Source of the DNA: Nitrosomonas stercoris
GTDB taxonomy: Bacteria; Pseudomonadota; Gammaproteobacteria; Burkholderiales; Nitrosomonadaceae
Assembly: GCA_006742785.1 (NCBI GenBank)
Contig: AP019755.1
Location: forward strand, 372,001 to 436,000
Length of the DNA stretch: 64,000 bases
Direction of reading: 5' to 3'
Positions within the stretch are counted from its first letter, which is position 1; each line of letters starts with the position of its first letter. The notes under the pieces are model-generated. The model was not told the DNA's origin. It did not search any database and was given only the letters and a program-made list of their open reading frames with translations. The position numbers were made by a program, and so were the translations under genes. This document shows positions 24,711 through 34,918 of the stretch, piece by piece.

Positions 24711-26477
24711 CTACATTTCATGAGGTGCAGAGACTCCTAATAGCAATAATCCCGTTGCTATTAGTTGACGAATAGCTGAAATCAACGCCAATCTCGCTAT
24801 TGTAAGTGACTCATCTGCTACCAAAAAACGCGTTGAATTATAATAACTATGAAATTCACCTGCTAATTCCCGCAAGAAAAATGCAACCATATGAGGTGCT
24901 CGCTCTCTTGCTGCTGACTCAATTGTATCCGGAAAGTCGATCATCTTCTGCAACAAGGAAAACTCTGCCGGATCAATCAGCAAGGTTGTCTCTGCGCTGT
25001 TCAGCAAATTGGTGTCACCCCCCCATTGTGCAAGCACACTACAAATACGTGCATGTGCATACTGAACATAATAAACAGGATTATCATTACTTTGTGATTT
25101 GGCTAGATCAAGATCAAAATCTAGATGCTGATCACTTTTGCGTAATACATAAAAGAAACGCGCCGCATCATTTCCAACTTCCTGGCGTAATTGTCGCAAA
25201 GTAACAAATTCACCCGACCGTGTAGACATCGGCACTTTATTTTCACCTCGATACAAAACAGCAAATTGAACCAGCGCTATTTCAAGTTTATTCGGATCAA
25301 GTGCTAACGCCTCAATAGCGCCTTTCACTCGAGCAATATAACCATGATGATCTGCTCCCCAGATATTCAGCATGGCATCAAAGCCACGTTCATATTTGCT
25401 AAGGTGATAGGCAATATCCGACGCAAAATAAGTATATTGTCCATTTTCACGCTGTACGACCCGATCTTTCTCATCCCCAAATTCAGTGGAACGAAACCAA
25501 CGCGCGCCATCTTGCTGATATAACAGCCCTTTATCAGCCAACAACTGTATTGCCTGCGCCACTTTGCCACTGGTAAATAGTGATTGCTCCGAAAACCAGT
25601 TATCAAATTCAACCCCGAACTCCAGCAGATCATCACGGCAATCACTTAGCTGTTCTGTCAAGACAAAATCATGTAAATACCGGTAATCCTCTCCTAAAAT
25701 AGATTGGGCGACCGCTATCAATGCGTCCAGATGGGCATCCTCTCCCTCTGCGTTTACCTTTGTACTTGTACTTACCTCAACCAGCTGTTGCATTGCTGCT
25801 GCAGCATAGCGCGCATAATGTTTGCCATGCATTTGGTGCAGTTTTTGAGCCATAGCGACTACGTATTGCCCTTGATAAGCAAGCGCGGGAAAGGGCAAAT
25901 TGAAATCACACAAAGCAAGATAACGTAGCCAGGTTGATAACGTCAGAATATCCATCTGACGGCCAGCATCATTAACATAAAATTCGCGCGTAACAGCATA
26001 GCCCGCAGCTGCCATGATATTTGCCAAACTGGCTCCAAACGCTGCACCACGCCCATGGCCAACATGTAAAGGACCGGTAGGATTGGCAGATACAAATTCA
26101 ATTTGAATACTCTTTCCTGCGCCCAACTTGCTCTGTCCAAATGCCTTGCCTGCTTGCAACACCTCTAGCAAAAACAGTTGCTTTGCTGTTTTTTCCAGAA
26201 AAAAATTGATGAATCCCCCCCCAGCAACAATAGCTTTCTCTACATGTACAGAAGTTGGCAAGGCATCAATTAGCTGCTGTGCTAATTCACGTGGATTACG
26301 GCGCACACGCTTAGCCAACTTCATCGCTAAATTACTAGAATAGTCTCCATGAGCAGCCAATTTAGGACGCTGTAACTCGACTGATATTGCTACTTCATCC
26401 GGGAGGATTTTTGCTGCCGCTTGCAACAACAGCTGCGCACAGTGCGCTCTAAAATTGGAAGGTGTTGTGGTTGTCAT
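24711..26477 (-). CDS. argS: Arginyl-tRNA synthetase
   Basis: 588 aa from the ATG at 26477 (MTTTTPSNFRAH); an upstream in-frame extension of 28 residues is not conserved in type. Seen in order: the N-terminal Arg-S additional domain, the class I HIGH signature within SANPTGPLHVGHGRG, the KMSKS-equivalent region VPMSTRSGE, and the C-terminal DALR anticodon-binding domain (YYVQYAHARICSVL; FHSYYNSTRFLV). It charges tRNA-Arg with arginine in the cytoplasm. It is followed by the SPOR gene, probably in one transcript. Confidence 0.96.
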   Translation of the reverse strand: MTTTTPSNFRAHCAQLLLQAAAKILPDEVAISVELQRPKLAAHGDYSSNLAMKLAKRVRRNPRELAQQLIDALPTSVHVEKAIVAGGGFINFFLEKTAKQLFLLEVLQAGKAFGQSKLGAGKSIQIEFVSANPTGPLHVGHGRGAAFGASLANIMAAAGYAVTREFYVNDAGRQMDILTLSTWLRYLALCDFNLPFPALAYQGQYVVAMAQKLHQMHGKHYARYAAAAMQQLVEVSTSTKVNAEGEDAHLDALIAVAQSILGEDYRYLHDFVLTEQLSDCRDDLLEFGVEFDNWFSEQSLFTSGKVAQAIQLLADKGLLYQQDGARWFRSTEFGDEKDRVVQRENGQYTYFASDIAYHLSKYERGFDAMLNIWGADHHGYIARVKGAIEALALDPNKLEIALVQFAVLYRGENKVPMSTRSGEFVTLRQLRQEVGNDAARFFYVLRKSDQHLDFDLDLAKSQSNDNPVYYVQYAHARICSVLAQWGGDTNLLNSAETTLLIDPAEFSLLQKMIDFPDTIESAARERAPHMVAFFLRELAGEFHSYYNSTRFLVADESLTIARLALISAIRQLIATGLLLLGVSAPHEM

Positions 26478-26715
26478 AACAAAAAAATTCAATAAGTTCA
26501 CATTATAACGACTTGCCTGTAAACTTGTTTGCGCGATTCGTCCAGTAGAATTAATCCCCAAAATCCATCAGATAAAATATTGATACACATTTTTAATATA
26601 GTTTTTATGACTGGATTCACTTTTTACAGCTTGCAAATTGGATGGGTTACGCAGCCAGTATATAATCAAGGAATAAGATTACTATCTCAACAGATAACGT
26701 TCTGATCAGTTCATA

Positions 26716-27369
26716 ATGAAAAATACAGAAGAGAAATTCGGAGAAGAAGTGCTTGAAGCCTGTGTCGCGCATGCAAAAGAAGTATTAGCAGAGCAGGCCT
26801 CGTTGATCAAAGACAAAAAATATGATTTTGCACCTCAGTTCAAAAACTTAACTATTCAGCTGTACCTGGTTGGAGTCATGCAACAATTTTATGACCAATA
26901 CGAAGAGACAACAGCTGATGCACGCGAAAAAGCATTCCAGGCACTCAATCATATGATGCTTAAAGATGGAGCCAGAGTTAAGAACGCAAAAAAACAAATC
27001 GCATTCGTCAGAAAAATGTCAGTGCTGGATGACGGTGATGAAGCATTGGCGCTTGCCTTGGGTTATGAATCTAAGCCAGGTGATCGTAGTCTGGCAGAAG
27101 TTTTTGATCACTACGTTGGTGAATCCAGAGTATCCAAAGGACTATGGAACTACTATGAAAACGGCAAGAAAATTTTACTGCTGGGAGGTTTGTTATTTGC
27201 CATGGCAGGCATCTGGTTCGTCACCATCTATCTGCCGGAAAGTGATGACATTACGATTTTGGCGGTAGGTCTGCTATCCGCTTTTCTGTTTATTACTCCC
27301 ATATTTTTAATCGGCCTGATGATTTATCGCTATAAAGTAAAGAAAGATAATCAATCCGATACCGACTAA
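26716..27369 (+). CDS. Unknown membrane protein with two C-terminal helices
   Basis: A 217-aa protein I do not recognise. The first 145 residues are soluble, acidic and predicted helical (EEVLEACVAHAKEVLAEQAS; FAPQFKNLTIQLYLVGVMQQF). Two strongly hydrophobic segments follow (about 153-170, ILLLGGLLFAMAGIWFVTI; and 181-206, ILAVGLLSAFLFITPIFLIG), ending in a charged tail. The topology suggests a cytoplasmic helical domain tethered to the inner membrane. It stands alone between divergent argS and folD, with 147 bp before folD. Confidence 0.65.
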   Translation: MKNTEEKFGEEVLEACVAHAKEVLAEQASLIKDKKYDFAPQFKNLTIQLYLVGVMQQFYDQYEETTADAREKAFQALNHMMLKDGARVKNAKKQIAFVRKMSVLDDGDEALALALGYESKPGDRSLAEVFDHYVGESRVSKGLWNYYENGKKILLLGGLLFAMAGIWFVTIYLPESDDITILAVGLLSAFLFITPIFLIGLMIYRYKVKKDNQSDTD

Positions 27370-27515
27370 TTGCTGATATTTAAACAAGAGTAAACCATTA
27401 CATTATTCTGCCCAAACAGGAAACCAACAAGCAATATGTTTAAAGTGTGTTACTCCAATCAACTAATTAAATAAATTAACTACTTGCTTTTCCTATTTAA
27501 CAGCTTCGAGATTTT

Positions 27516-28385
27516 ATGAGCGCAACAATCATTGATGGAAAATTGATCGCCAATAAATTACGCGAACAACTAAAACAACGCGCTCAAACGCTATCAGAAA
27601 CATGGATGCAACCTGGTCTGGCCGTCATATTGGCAGGAGATGATCCAGCTTCACGTGTTTATGTGCGCAACAAAGCCAAAACCTGCGAAGCGCTTGGCAT
27701 ACATTCTGAAGTTTTCAATTTTTCCGGTGATACAACCCAAGCTACCATTTTGCAAAAAATACAGGATTTAAACGTCAATCCTAAAATTCACGGTATTTTG
27801 GTGCAACTGCCTTTACCAAAACATATTCGCATTGATGAAGTCATAGCCAGTATTGCAATTGAAAAAGACGTCGATGGTTTTCATCCCTGCAATATCGGTG
27901 CATTAGCAACAGGCAATGCGCTATTTCGACCGTGCACTCCTTTCGGTATCATGACTATGCTGGCAGAACATGCCATACCATTGCAAGGGCAGCACGCTGT
28001 TGTAGTGGGACGCAGTAATATCGTTGGCAAACCAGTTGCACTGATGCTCTTGGAAAAAAATGCCACTGTTACAATCTGTACCTCAAAAACCAAAAGATTA
28101 GCTGACCATACATGTCACGCCGATATCGTTGTAATGGCAACAGGCAAAGCAAACTTGCTCACCAGTGATATGATCAAAGCAGGTGCAACAGTGATCGATG
28201 TTGGTATCAATCGCCAGGCAAATGGTAAGCTTTGTGGCGATGTCGAATTTGCAGGTGTGAAGGAAAAAGCGGGCTACATTACTCCTGTTCCCGGTGGAGT
28301 AGGCCCCATGACCATCACCATGTTAATGCATAACACGATTGAAGCCGCTGAACAGACCAGACTCAGAACACAGATACACGCTTGA
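27516..28385 (+). CDS. folD: Methylenetetrahydrofolate dehydrogenase/cyclohydrolase
   Basis: A 289-aa bifunctional FolD that interconverts 5,10-methylene-THF and 10-formyl-THF with NADP. Signatures: [21 protein letters not shown] (split motif with catalytic Lys), [24 protein letters not shown], the nucleotide-binding [11 protein letters not shown] and the C-terminal [17 protein letters not shown]. The ATG at 27516 gives the normal length. It lies 54 bp upstream of aceE in the same direction; co-transcription is possible. Confidence 0.97.
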   Translation: MSATIIDGKLIANKLREQLKQRAQTLSETWMQPGLAVILAGDDPASRVYVRNKAKTCEALGIHSEVFNFSGDTTQATILQKIQDLNVNPKIHGILVQLPLPKHIRIDEVIASIAIEKDVDGFHPCNIGALATGNALFRPCTPFGIMTMLAEHAIPLQGQHAVVVGRSNIVGKPVALMLLEKNATVTICTSKTKRLADHTCHADIVVMATGKANLLTSDMIKAGATVIDVGINRQANGKLCGDVEFAGVKEKAGYITPVPGGVGPMTITMLMHNTIEAAEQTRLRTQIHA

Positions 28386-28439
28386 TGCGACTATTCAATA
28401 ACTTTGAACTCGTTTTGTAAACAAGGAGCAGATCGCAAT

Positions 28440-31100
28440 ATGGATCCACTGGATATTGATCCTCAGGAAACGCAAGAATGGCTGGACGCTTTGGAGACAG
28501 TGCTGACTCACGAAGGAGCAGAACGCGCTCACTTCCTGCTGGAGAAACTGGTAGAAAAAGCACGTCGTTCCGGCGCTTATCTGCCTTACAGTGCTAATAC
28601 CGCTTATATCAACACCATTCCACCAGGCAAAGAAACACGTTCACCTGGCAATCATGCTCTGGAACGTCGCATTCGCTCCTATATTCGCTGGAATGCGGCG
28701 GCAATGGTGTTACGTGCTAATCGCCATACCAATGTAGGTGGACACATTGCCAGCTTTGCTTCAGCCGCCACTCTCTATGATGTGGGCTACAACCATTTTT
28801 GGCGCGCTACCAACGATCAGCAAGAAGGCGATCTGATCTATGTCCAAGGGCATTCTTCACCCGGTATTTATGCGCGTGCTTTTTTGCTGGATCAATTGAC
28901 CAGCGAACAAATGGATAATTTTCGCCAGGAAGTAGACGATAGTGAAAACAGCTTGCCGTCCTATCCTCATCCCTGGCTGATGCCAAATTTTTGGCAATTT
29001 CCCACTGTTTCGATGGGCCTGGGCCCACTCATGTCCATCTACCAAGCGCGCTTCATGAAATATCTCGGCATACGCGGTCTCGCCAAAACCGAGGGACGGA
29101 AAGTTTGGGCGCTAGTTGGAGATGGTGAAGTAGACGAACCAGAAACTCTAGGAGCAATCTCGCTTGGCGCACGAGAAAAATTGGATAACCTGGTATTTGT
29201 TATCAACTGTAATCTGCAACGCCTTGATGGCCCTGTACGTGGCAATGGCAAGATTATTCAAGAACTGGAAAGTACTTTCCGAGGCGCTGGCTGGAATGTC
29301 ATTAAGGTTATCTGGGGTTCTTATTGGGATCCTTTGTTAGCAAACGACACTAAAGGCTTATTGCAACAGCGCATGATGGAATGTGTTGACGGCGAATACC
29401 AAACCTTTAAATCGCGCGATGGTGCCTATGTGCGCGAGCACTTTTTCGGGAAGTATCCGGAATTGCTGGAGATGGTTGCCAATATGTCGGATGATGATAT
29501 TTGGCGACTCAACCGAGGAGGGCATGATCCGCATAAAGTTTATGCCGCTTATAGCGAAGCAATGAAACACACCGGCCAACCTACCGTCATATTGACCAAA
29601 ACAATTAAAGGTTACGGCATGGGTGAAGCCGGAGAAGCGCAAAACATCACTCACCAGCAAAAGAAAATGGGCACAACTTCGCTCAAGGCATTTCGCGATC
29701 GATTTGGATTACCCATTCCGGATGACAAAATTGATGAGATCCCTTATCTCAAATTTGAAGAGGGATCACCTGAATACAATTATATGCGTGAGCGCCAACA
29801 AGCAATGGGTGGATTCATTCATCACCGTCGACGCAAAGCAGAAGCATTACAAATTCCGCCGTTATCCGCATTTGAGAAGCTACTTCAAGCAAGTGGTGAA
29901 GGTCGTGAAATTTCCACCACCATGGCATTTGTTCGCATGCTTAATATCCTGGTGAAAGATAAAAACATCGGGAAACACGTAGTCCCTATCGTCGCTGACG
30001 AATCGCGTACGTTTGGTATGGAAGGCATGTTCCGTCAACTGGGCATCTGGTCCTCGGTGGGGCAATTGTATACGCCAGAAGATGCCGATCAACTGATGTA
30101 TTACAAGGAAGATCGCAGCGGCCAAATTTTGCAAGAAGGAATCAACGAAGCAGGTGCCATGGCTTCCTGGATGGCAGCAGCTACCGCCTATAGCACACAC
30201 AATGTGCAAATGATCCCTTTCTACATTTATTACTCCATGTTTGGTTTCCAGCGCGTAGGAGATCTCACCTGGGCTGCAGGAGACATGCGCTGCCGTGGAT
30301 TTTTACTGGGAGGAACCGCTGGTCGCACAACATTGAATGGTGAAGGATTGCAGCACGCTGATGGCCACAGTCATTTGGCTTCCTCCACAATTCCTAATTG
30401 CATATCCTACGATCCTGCCTTTGCTTATGAATTGATCGTCATTATTCAAGACGGACTACGGCGTATGTATCAGGAGCAGGAAGACGTTTATTACTACATT
30501 ACTGTAATGAACGAAAACTACTCACATCCAGCCATACCTGAAGGAGCGGAACAAAATATCCTAAAAGGCATGTATCTCTTCCGCGAGGGAACGCAGAAAA
30601 ACAAACTGCAAGTACAATTATTGGGATCAGGCACGATTTTTCGCGAAGTGATTGCTGCTGCCGATATCCTGGAGAAAGATTATCAAGTTACTGCTGATAT
30701 TTGGAGCGTTACCAGCTTTACCGAGCTAAGACGTGAAGCGCTGGGTGTGTCACGCTGGAACTTATTGCATCCGGAAGAACCAGCCAAACTTTCACATGTC
30801 GCTACCTGTTTGCAAAACCGGGCAGGCCCAGTGATTGCCTCGACTGATTATATGAAAATTGTGGCGGATCAGATTCGGGAATTTGTTCCGAATCGTTACT
30901 GTGTCTTGGGAACAGACGGTTTTGGTCGATCAGATACACGTGAAAAATTAAGATATTTCTTTGAAGTGGATCGTCATTATGTCGTCGTTGCAGCACTAAA
31001 AGCATTGGCCGATGAAGGAAAAATACCTGCCGCTAAAGTGACACAAGCGATCCAAACCTTTGCAATTGACCCAGAGAAACCTGATCCAACCAAGGTATAA
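28440..31100 (+). CDS. aceE: Pyruvate dehydrogenase E1 component (homodimeric)
   Basis: 886 aa from the ATG at 28440 with AGGAG 11 nt upstream. It decarboxylates pyruvate with thiamine diphosphate and reductively acetylates the lipoyl domain of AceF. Visible: SPGIYARAFLLDQLT, the ThDP motif GDGEVDEPETLGAI...NCNLQRLDGPVRGN, KTIKGYGMGEAGEAQN and the C-terminal transketolase part (DESRTFGMEGMFRQLGIW; YYSMFGFQRVGDL). The length matches the E. coli AceE type rather than the E1-alpha/beta type. aceF follows 77 bp downstream; no lpd (E3) gene is nearby. Confidence 0.97.
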   Translation: MDPLDIDPQETQEWLDALETVLTHEGAERAHFLLEKLVEKARRSGAYLPYSANTAYINTIPPGKETRSPGNHALERRIRSYIRWNAAAMVLRANRHTNVGGHIASFASAATLYDVGYNHFWRATNDQQEGDLIYVQGHSSPGIYARAFLLDQLTSEQMDNFRQEVDDSENSLPSYPHPWLMPNFWQFPTVSMGLGPLMSIYQARFMKYLGIRGLAKTEGRKVWALVGDGEVDEPETLGAISLGAREKLDNLVFVINCNLQRLDGPVRGNGKIIQELESTFRGAGWNVIKVIWGSYWDPLLANDTKGLLQQRMMECVDGEYQTFKSRDGAYVREHFFGKYPELLEMVANMSDDDIWRLNRGGHDPHKVYAAYSEAMKHTGQPTVILTKTIKGYGMGEAGEAQNITHQQKKMGTTSLKAFRDRFGLPIPDDKIDEIPYLKFEEGSPEYNYMRERQQAMGGFIHHRRRKAEALQIPPLSAFEKLLQASGEGREISTTMAFVRMLNILVKDKNIGKHVVPIVADESRTFGMEGMFRQLGIWSSVGQLYTPEDADQLMYYKEDRSGQILQEGINEAGAMASWMAAATAYSTHNVQMIPFYIYYSMFGFQRVGDLTWAAGDMRCRGFLLGGTAGRTTLNGEGLQHADGHSHLASSTIPNCISYDPAFAYELIVIIQDGLRRMYQEQEDVYYYITVMNENYSHPAIPEGAEQNILKGMYLFREGTQKNKLQVQLLGSGTIFREVIAAADILEKDYQVTADIWSVTSFTELRREALGVSRWNLLHPEEPAKLSHVATCLQNRAGPVIASTDYMKIVADQIREFVPNRYCVLGTDGFGRSDTREKLRYFFEVDRHYVVVAALKALADEGKIPAAKVTQAIQTFAIDPEKPDPTKV

Positions 31101-31177
31101 GTAACTGCTTTACGAGTAAAAAAATAATTGTGTTTCATTCTGACAATATTTGTTGCAGCAAGAATTAAGGAGTGCAA

Positions 31178-32503
31178 GTGGCTGAAGTAAAAAAAATATT
31201 GGTTCCAGATATTGGGAATTTTGAAGATATCCCAGTGATTGAAATCATGGTTCAGCCTGGCGATAGCGTACAGGCTGAAGATCCTTTGATCGTACTGGAA
31301 TCTGACAAGGCTACTGTTGAAGTTCCGGCTCCTTACTCCGGAACAATTAAAGAAGTCTTGCTAAAAGTGGGCGACAACGTCTCCAAGGATTCTGAAATTT
31401 TAACCATGGAAGTTACTGCTACTCAAGCAGAAGCAGAGGTAGAAGCAGTAGAAGAAAAAACAGAAATACCACCAGAGCAACCTGCACCTCAGAAAGAACC
31501 TGAAGTCGCTCCGATTGTAAAATCTTCAGCCAACACAACTGCTCAACCAATTAGCCCGCCACCATCGCTGCCAAAGATTGATCCGGAATCTACACAAGAC
31601 AAACCACATGCCAGCCCCTCCGTCAGGCGCTTTGCTCGAGAATTAGGCGTCGATTTACGCCAAGTTACTGGTACAGGTCCAAAAACACGTATCCTTAAAG
31701 AAGATATCCAAGCTTTTGTTAAGCAAACACTGGCTGGCAATCAAGGTGCGGGTGGCTCACTCAACTTACTACCCTGGCCGCATGTAGATTTTGCAAAATT
31801 CGGCCCGATCGAACCGAAACCACTGTCGCGCATTCGCCAAATTTCAGGCGCCAATCTGCACCGCAATTGGGTCATGATTCCGCATGTTACTCAGTTTGAT
31901 GAAGCAGACATCACGGATCTGGAAACACTCAGAAAAACACACAACGAAACCTGGCAGAATAAAGGAGCCAAACTGACTATTTTGGCTTTCCTTATCAAGG
32001 CTGTCACTGCTGCACTGAAAAAATTCCCCGAATTCAATGCTTCTTTGGATAGCAGCACAACAGAAAAACAACTGATTATCAAACATTACTATCATTTAGG
32101 GTTTGCAGTTGATACGCCCAATGGATTGGTTGTGCCAGTCATCCGCGATGCAGATCAGAAAGGGGTAATTAGTATTGCTGAAGAACTTGCCAGATTATCT
32201 GCTCTGGCACGTGAAGGCAAATTGACTCCTGGCGACATGCAAGGCGCGAGCTTCACCATTTCAAGCCTGGGAGGAATTGGTGGAACTGGTTTTACCCCTA
32301 TTATTAATGCTCCAGAAGTGGCTATTTTAGGTGTGTCTCGTGCTAGCCTAAAACCAGTTTATCAAAATGATACATTTGTACCGCGTCTCATGTTGCCATT
32401 TTCGCTATCTTATGATCATCGTGTTATTGACGGAGCGGCAGCAGCACGCTTTACCACACACTTAGGCAACATTCTGACAGATATGCGGTTGGCACTTTTC
32501 TAA
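31178..32503 (+). CDS. aceF: Pyruvate dehydrogenase E2, dihydrolipoamide acetyltransferase
   Basis: 441 aa. I chose the GTG at 31178 ([15 protein letters not shown]), 5 nt after an AAGGAG; an earlier GTG at 31172 overlaps that site. One lipoyl domain (residues 1-76, lipoylated Lys in ESDKATVEV at 44), an Ala/Pro/Glu-rich linker, the E1/E3-binding domain ([32 protein letters not shown]) and the acetyltransferase core ending [15 protein letters not shown] with the catalytic His. A single lipoyl domain is fewer than the three of E. coli. It forms the PDH core with AceE. Confidence 0.96.
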   Translation: MAEVKKILVPDIGNFEDIPVIEIMVQPGDSVQAEDPLIVLESDKATVEVPAPYSGTIKEVLLKVGDNVSKDSEILTMEVTATQAEAEVEAVEEKTEIPPEQPAPQKEPEVAPIVKSSANTTAQPISPPPSLPKIDPESTQDKPHASPSVRRFARELGVDLRQVTGTGPKTRILKEDIQAFVKQTLAGNQGAGGSLNLLPWPHVDFAKFGPIEPKPLSRIRQISGANLHRNWVMIPHVTQFDEADITDLETLRKTHNETWQNKGAKLTILAFLIKAVTAALKKFPEFNASLDSSTTEKQLIIKHYYHLGFAVDTPNGLVVPVIRDADQKGVISIAEELARLSALAREGKLTPGDMQGASFTISSLGGIGGTGFTPIINAPEVAILGVSRASLKPVYQNDTFVPRLMLPFSLSYDHRVIDGAAAARFTTHLGNILTDMRLALF

Positions 32504-32567
32504 ATTAAATGACACCGCCAACCTTCTGGCTGGCCAATTACAATTAATCAGCCGCGCTCAGCAAACA

Positions 32568-33263
32568 ATGACCGCACCTTATTCACTTGTCGGAATTTAC
32601 GGGGGAACATTCGATCCGGTGCATTACGGGCATCTCAGAATAGCCGAAGAGCTATCCGACATCCTGCAATTAGATCATCTCTTTTTTTTACCTGCTGGTA
32701 GCCCTCGATTGCGTAACGCGCCATTCGTATCCAGCGCACACCGTACTGCAATGTTACAAGCAGCCATTCATCACAACGCCCTGTTTTCAGTTGATGACCG
32801 TGAAATAAAACGACTGGGACCAACTTATAGTGTTGAAACATTACGAGAAATCAGGCAGGAATACCAAACACATCACTCAACAGACAAGCCAGTAGCACTA
32901 TGTTTTATTATCGGCAGCGACGCTTTTATCAAATTACCACTCTGGTATCATTGGCATGAACTATTTGAGCTATGTCACCTTATTATTACTAATCGCCCTG
33001 GAACCGCCCTCAATACCTTGTCTGATTTACCCGATGAATTGAAAGCCATCTATAAACACCGTGTAGTTACTACTGCCACAGCATTGAAAAATTCGGCCAA
33101 TGGCTATATTTTCATTCCATCTACTACTTTATTGGATATTTCATCTACAAAGATTAGACATTTGATTGCTTCTGGGCACAGTGCTCGCTACCTGTTACCT
33201 GAAGCAGTACTGCACTATATAGACCAACATCATTTTTACACTAAGAACAATGCAATCATCTGA
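32568..33263 (+). CDS. nadD: Nicotinate-mononucleotide adenylyltransferase
   Basis: A 231-aa cytoplasmic enzyme making nicotinate adenine dinucleotide from NaMN and ATP. Signatures: GIYGGTFDPVHYGHLRIAEE (nucleotidyltransferase GxFxPxHxGH), FIIGSDAFIKLPLWYHW and the C-terminal STTLLDISSTKIR. It overlaps rsfS by 14 nt. The nadD-rsfS-rlmH-maf-rng order is conserved in betaproteobacteria. Confidence 0.96.
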   Translation: MTAPYSLVGIYGGTFDPVHYGHLRIAEELSDILQLDHLFFLPAGSPRLRNAPFVSSAHRTAMLQAAIHHNALFSVDDREIKRLGPTYSVETLREIRQEYQTHHSTDKPVALCFIIGSDAFIKLPLWYHWHELFELCHLIITNRPGTALNTLSDLPDELKAIYKHRVVTTATALKNSANGYIFIPSTTLLDISSTKIRHLIASGHSARYLLPEAVLHYIDQHHFYTKNNAII

Positions 33264-33615
33264 TACACTACTGCAAGTAACCACCGCGGCACTGGAAGAT
33301 CTTAAAGCCAAGGATATTCGTGTTATTAACGCCAGCAAACTTACTGCCTTATTTAGCACGATCATTATCGCCAGCGCTGACTCTACCCGCCAAACTAAGG
33401 CACTAGCCAGCCATGTACAACAAAAAATCAAGGCAGCTGGTGGTACCATTTATGGCATTGAAGGAGAACAAACAGGAGAATGGATGCTGGTCGATCTGGG
33501 CGATATTATCGTCCACATCATGCAACCTGCCATTCGCAGTTACTATAATCTGGAGGAACTTTGGGGGGAATCTACTTGGCAGACATCGCAAGAAGATCTT
33601 GTTACATACAATTAA
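33250..33615 (+). CDS. rsfS: Ribosomal silencing factor RsfS
   Basis: A 121-aa Iojap/RsfS protein that binds ribosomal protein uL14 and blocks subunit joining in starvation. Signatures: AALEDLKAKDIRVINASK, FSTIIIASADSTRQTKALA, IYGIEGEQTGEWMLVDLGDI and RSYYNLEELWGE. The gene starts inside the 3' end of nadD, implying coupled translation, and is followed 110 bp later by rlmH. Confidence 0.95.
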   Translation: MQSSDTLLQVTTAALEDLKAKDIRVINASKLTALFSTIIIASADSTRQTKALASHVQQKIKAAGGTIYGIEGEQTGEWMLVDLGDIIVHIMQPAIRSYYNLEELWGESTWQTSQEDLVTYN

Positions 33616-33725
33616 CCTTCGCCTGCATAGCCGATTCCGTGGCAACTTCGCTTCCTGCACTTAAAGAGAATCTCCAGAAATATCAACAAGACTGTTGATT
33701 CAAAAAAATCAGCAAAATATAAATC

Positions 33726-34202
33726 ATGAAATTCCACATTCTGGCTGTTGGTCACAAAATGCCAGACTGGATTCAAAGAGGTTACACAGAATACAGCCAG
33801 CGTATGCCCAAGGAGGCGGCGATGCAGCTGATAGAAATAAAACCTGAGAAACGTGTAGGCAAAAGTAGTAAAAGTATCGAGCGATTATTACTGGCTGAAA
33901 GTGAACGTATCTGTAGCGCATTGCCTCCTCAGAATCACATTATCGTGCTAGATGAACGGGGAAAACAATGCACCACTATCAGTCTGGCCAAACAAATAAC
34001 CTATTGGATGCAATCTGCCCAAGATGTCACATTTATTATTGGCAGCGCAGATGGATTACACCAAAGCATTAAGCAAATGGCACATGAAAAACTGGCACTT
34101 TCCACCATGACATTACCGCATGGATTAGCCAGAATATTATTGGCAGAACAGCTTTACCGGGCGCTTTCTATTACTCGAAATCACCCCTACCATCGTGCAT
34201 AA
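33726..34202 (+). CDS. rlmH: 23S rRNA pseudouridine-1915 N3-methyltransferase RlmH
   Basis: A 158-aa SPOUT methyltransferase. Signatures: [20 protein letters not shown] at the start, [18 protein letters not shown] (SAM-binding knot) and the conserved end [20 protein letters not shown]...NHPYHRA. It methylates a pseudouridine in helix 69 of 23S rRNA on the assembled ribosome. It is the third gene of the nadD cluster. Confidence 0.96.
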   Translation: MKFHILAVGHKMPDWIQRGYTEYSQRMPKEAAMQLIEIKPEKRVGKSSKSIERLLLAESERICSALPPQNHIIVLDERGKQCTTISLAKQITYWMQSAQDVTFIIGSADGLHQSIKQMAHEKLALSTMTLPHGLARILLAEQLYRALSITRNHPYHRA

Positions 34203-34286
34203 TATAGGACAATCAAGTAGCCGTTATCACATATGCATAACATTATTGATAGTAAAAACTGTCCAAATTAAATATACAAATTAAGT

Positions 34287-34907
34287 ATGATTACAGCATA
34301 TGACAGTATTTACCTGGTATCGCGCAGCATTCGTAGACGCAATCTACTCAAACAGATTGGCGTCCGGCATACTATATTACTCATGCGAGAAACCTTATCT
34401 CGTCCAATTGACGTGGATGAAAAACCCGAGCCGGAAGAAACACCTGTCGACTATATCTACAGAATCACCCGTACCAAGGCAGAAGTTGGTTGGTTGCGCT
34501 TAAAAGAACGTAATCTACCAATACAACCGGTATTGGCCGCCGATACCATTGTGGTGCTAGATGGCCGTATTTTGGGAAAACCCAAGGATGCTGCACATGC
34601 AGAAGAAATGCTGCAGGCGCTTTCTGGACAAGAGCATTTGGTGCATACAGCAGTTGGTTTAGTGTCTCAGGGAGAAACAAGATTACGCTTAGCGACTACC
34701 ACCGTTCGATTTCGTGATCTCAGTCCACAAGAAATCCGCACCTATGTCGCCAGCAATGAATCGCACGATAAAGCAGGTGCTTATGCTATTCAGGGAAAAG
34801 CAGCAGTTTTTATCATTAATATTAATGGCAGCTATAGCGGTGTTGTTGGCTTGCCTTTGTTTGAAACTTCGCAGTTACTGGAAGAAACAGGCATTCCCAT
34901 CTTCTAG
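34287..34907 (+). CDS. maf: Maf-family nucleoside triphosphate pyrophosphatase
   Basis: A 206-aa Maf protein: LVSRSIRRRNLLKQIGV (the S-x-R-R-x-x-L-L substrate loop), DYIYRITRTKAEVGW, the catalytic AADTIVVLDGRILGKP and DKAGAYAIQGKAAVFI. Members of this YhdE-like branch hydrolyse dTTP, UTP or modified bases and are linked to septum control when overproduced. The N-terminus YDSIYLVSRS is slightly longer than usual. It ends 11 bp before rng, in the same operon. Confidence 0.93.
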   Translation: MITAYDSIYLVSRSIRRRNLLKQIGVRHTILLMRETLSRPIDVDEKPEPEETPVDYIYRITRTKAEVGWLRLKERNLPIQPVLAADTIVVLDGRILGKPKDAAHAEEMLQALSGQEHLVHTAVGLVSQGETRLRLATTTVRFRDLSPQEIRTYVASNESHDKAGAYAIQGKAAVFIININGSYSGVVGLPLFETSQLLEETGIPIF

Positions 34908-34918
34908 ATAAAACCAAT

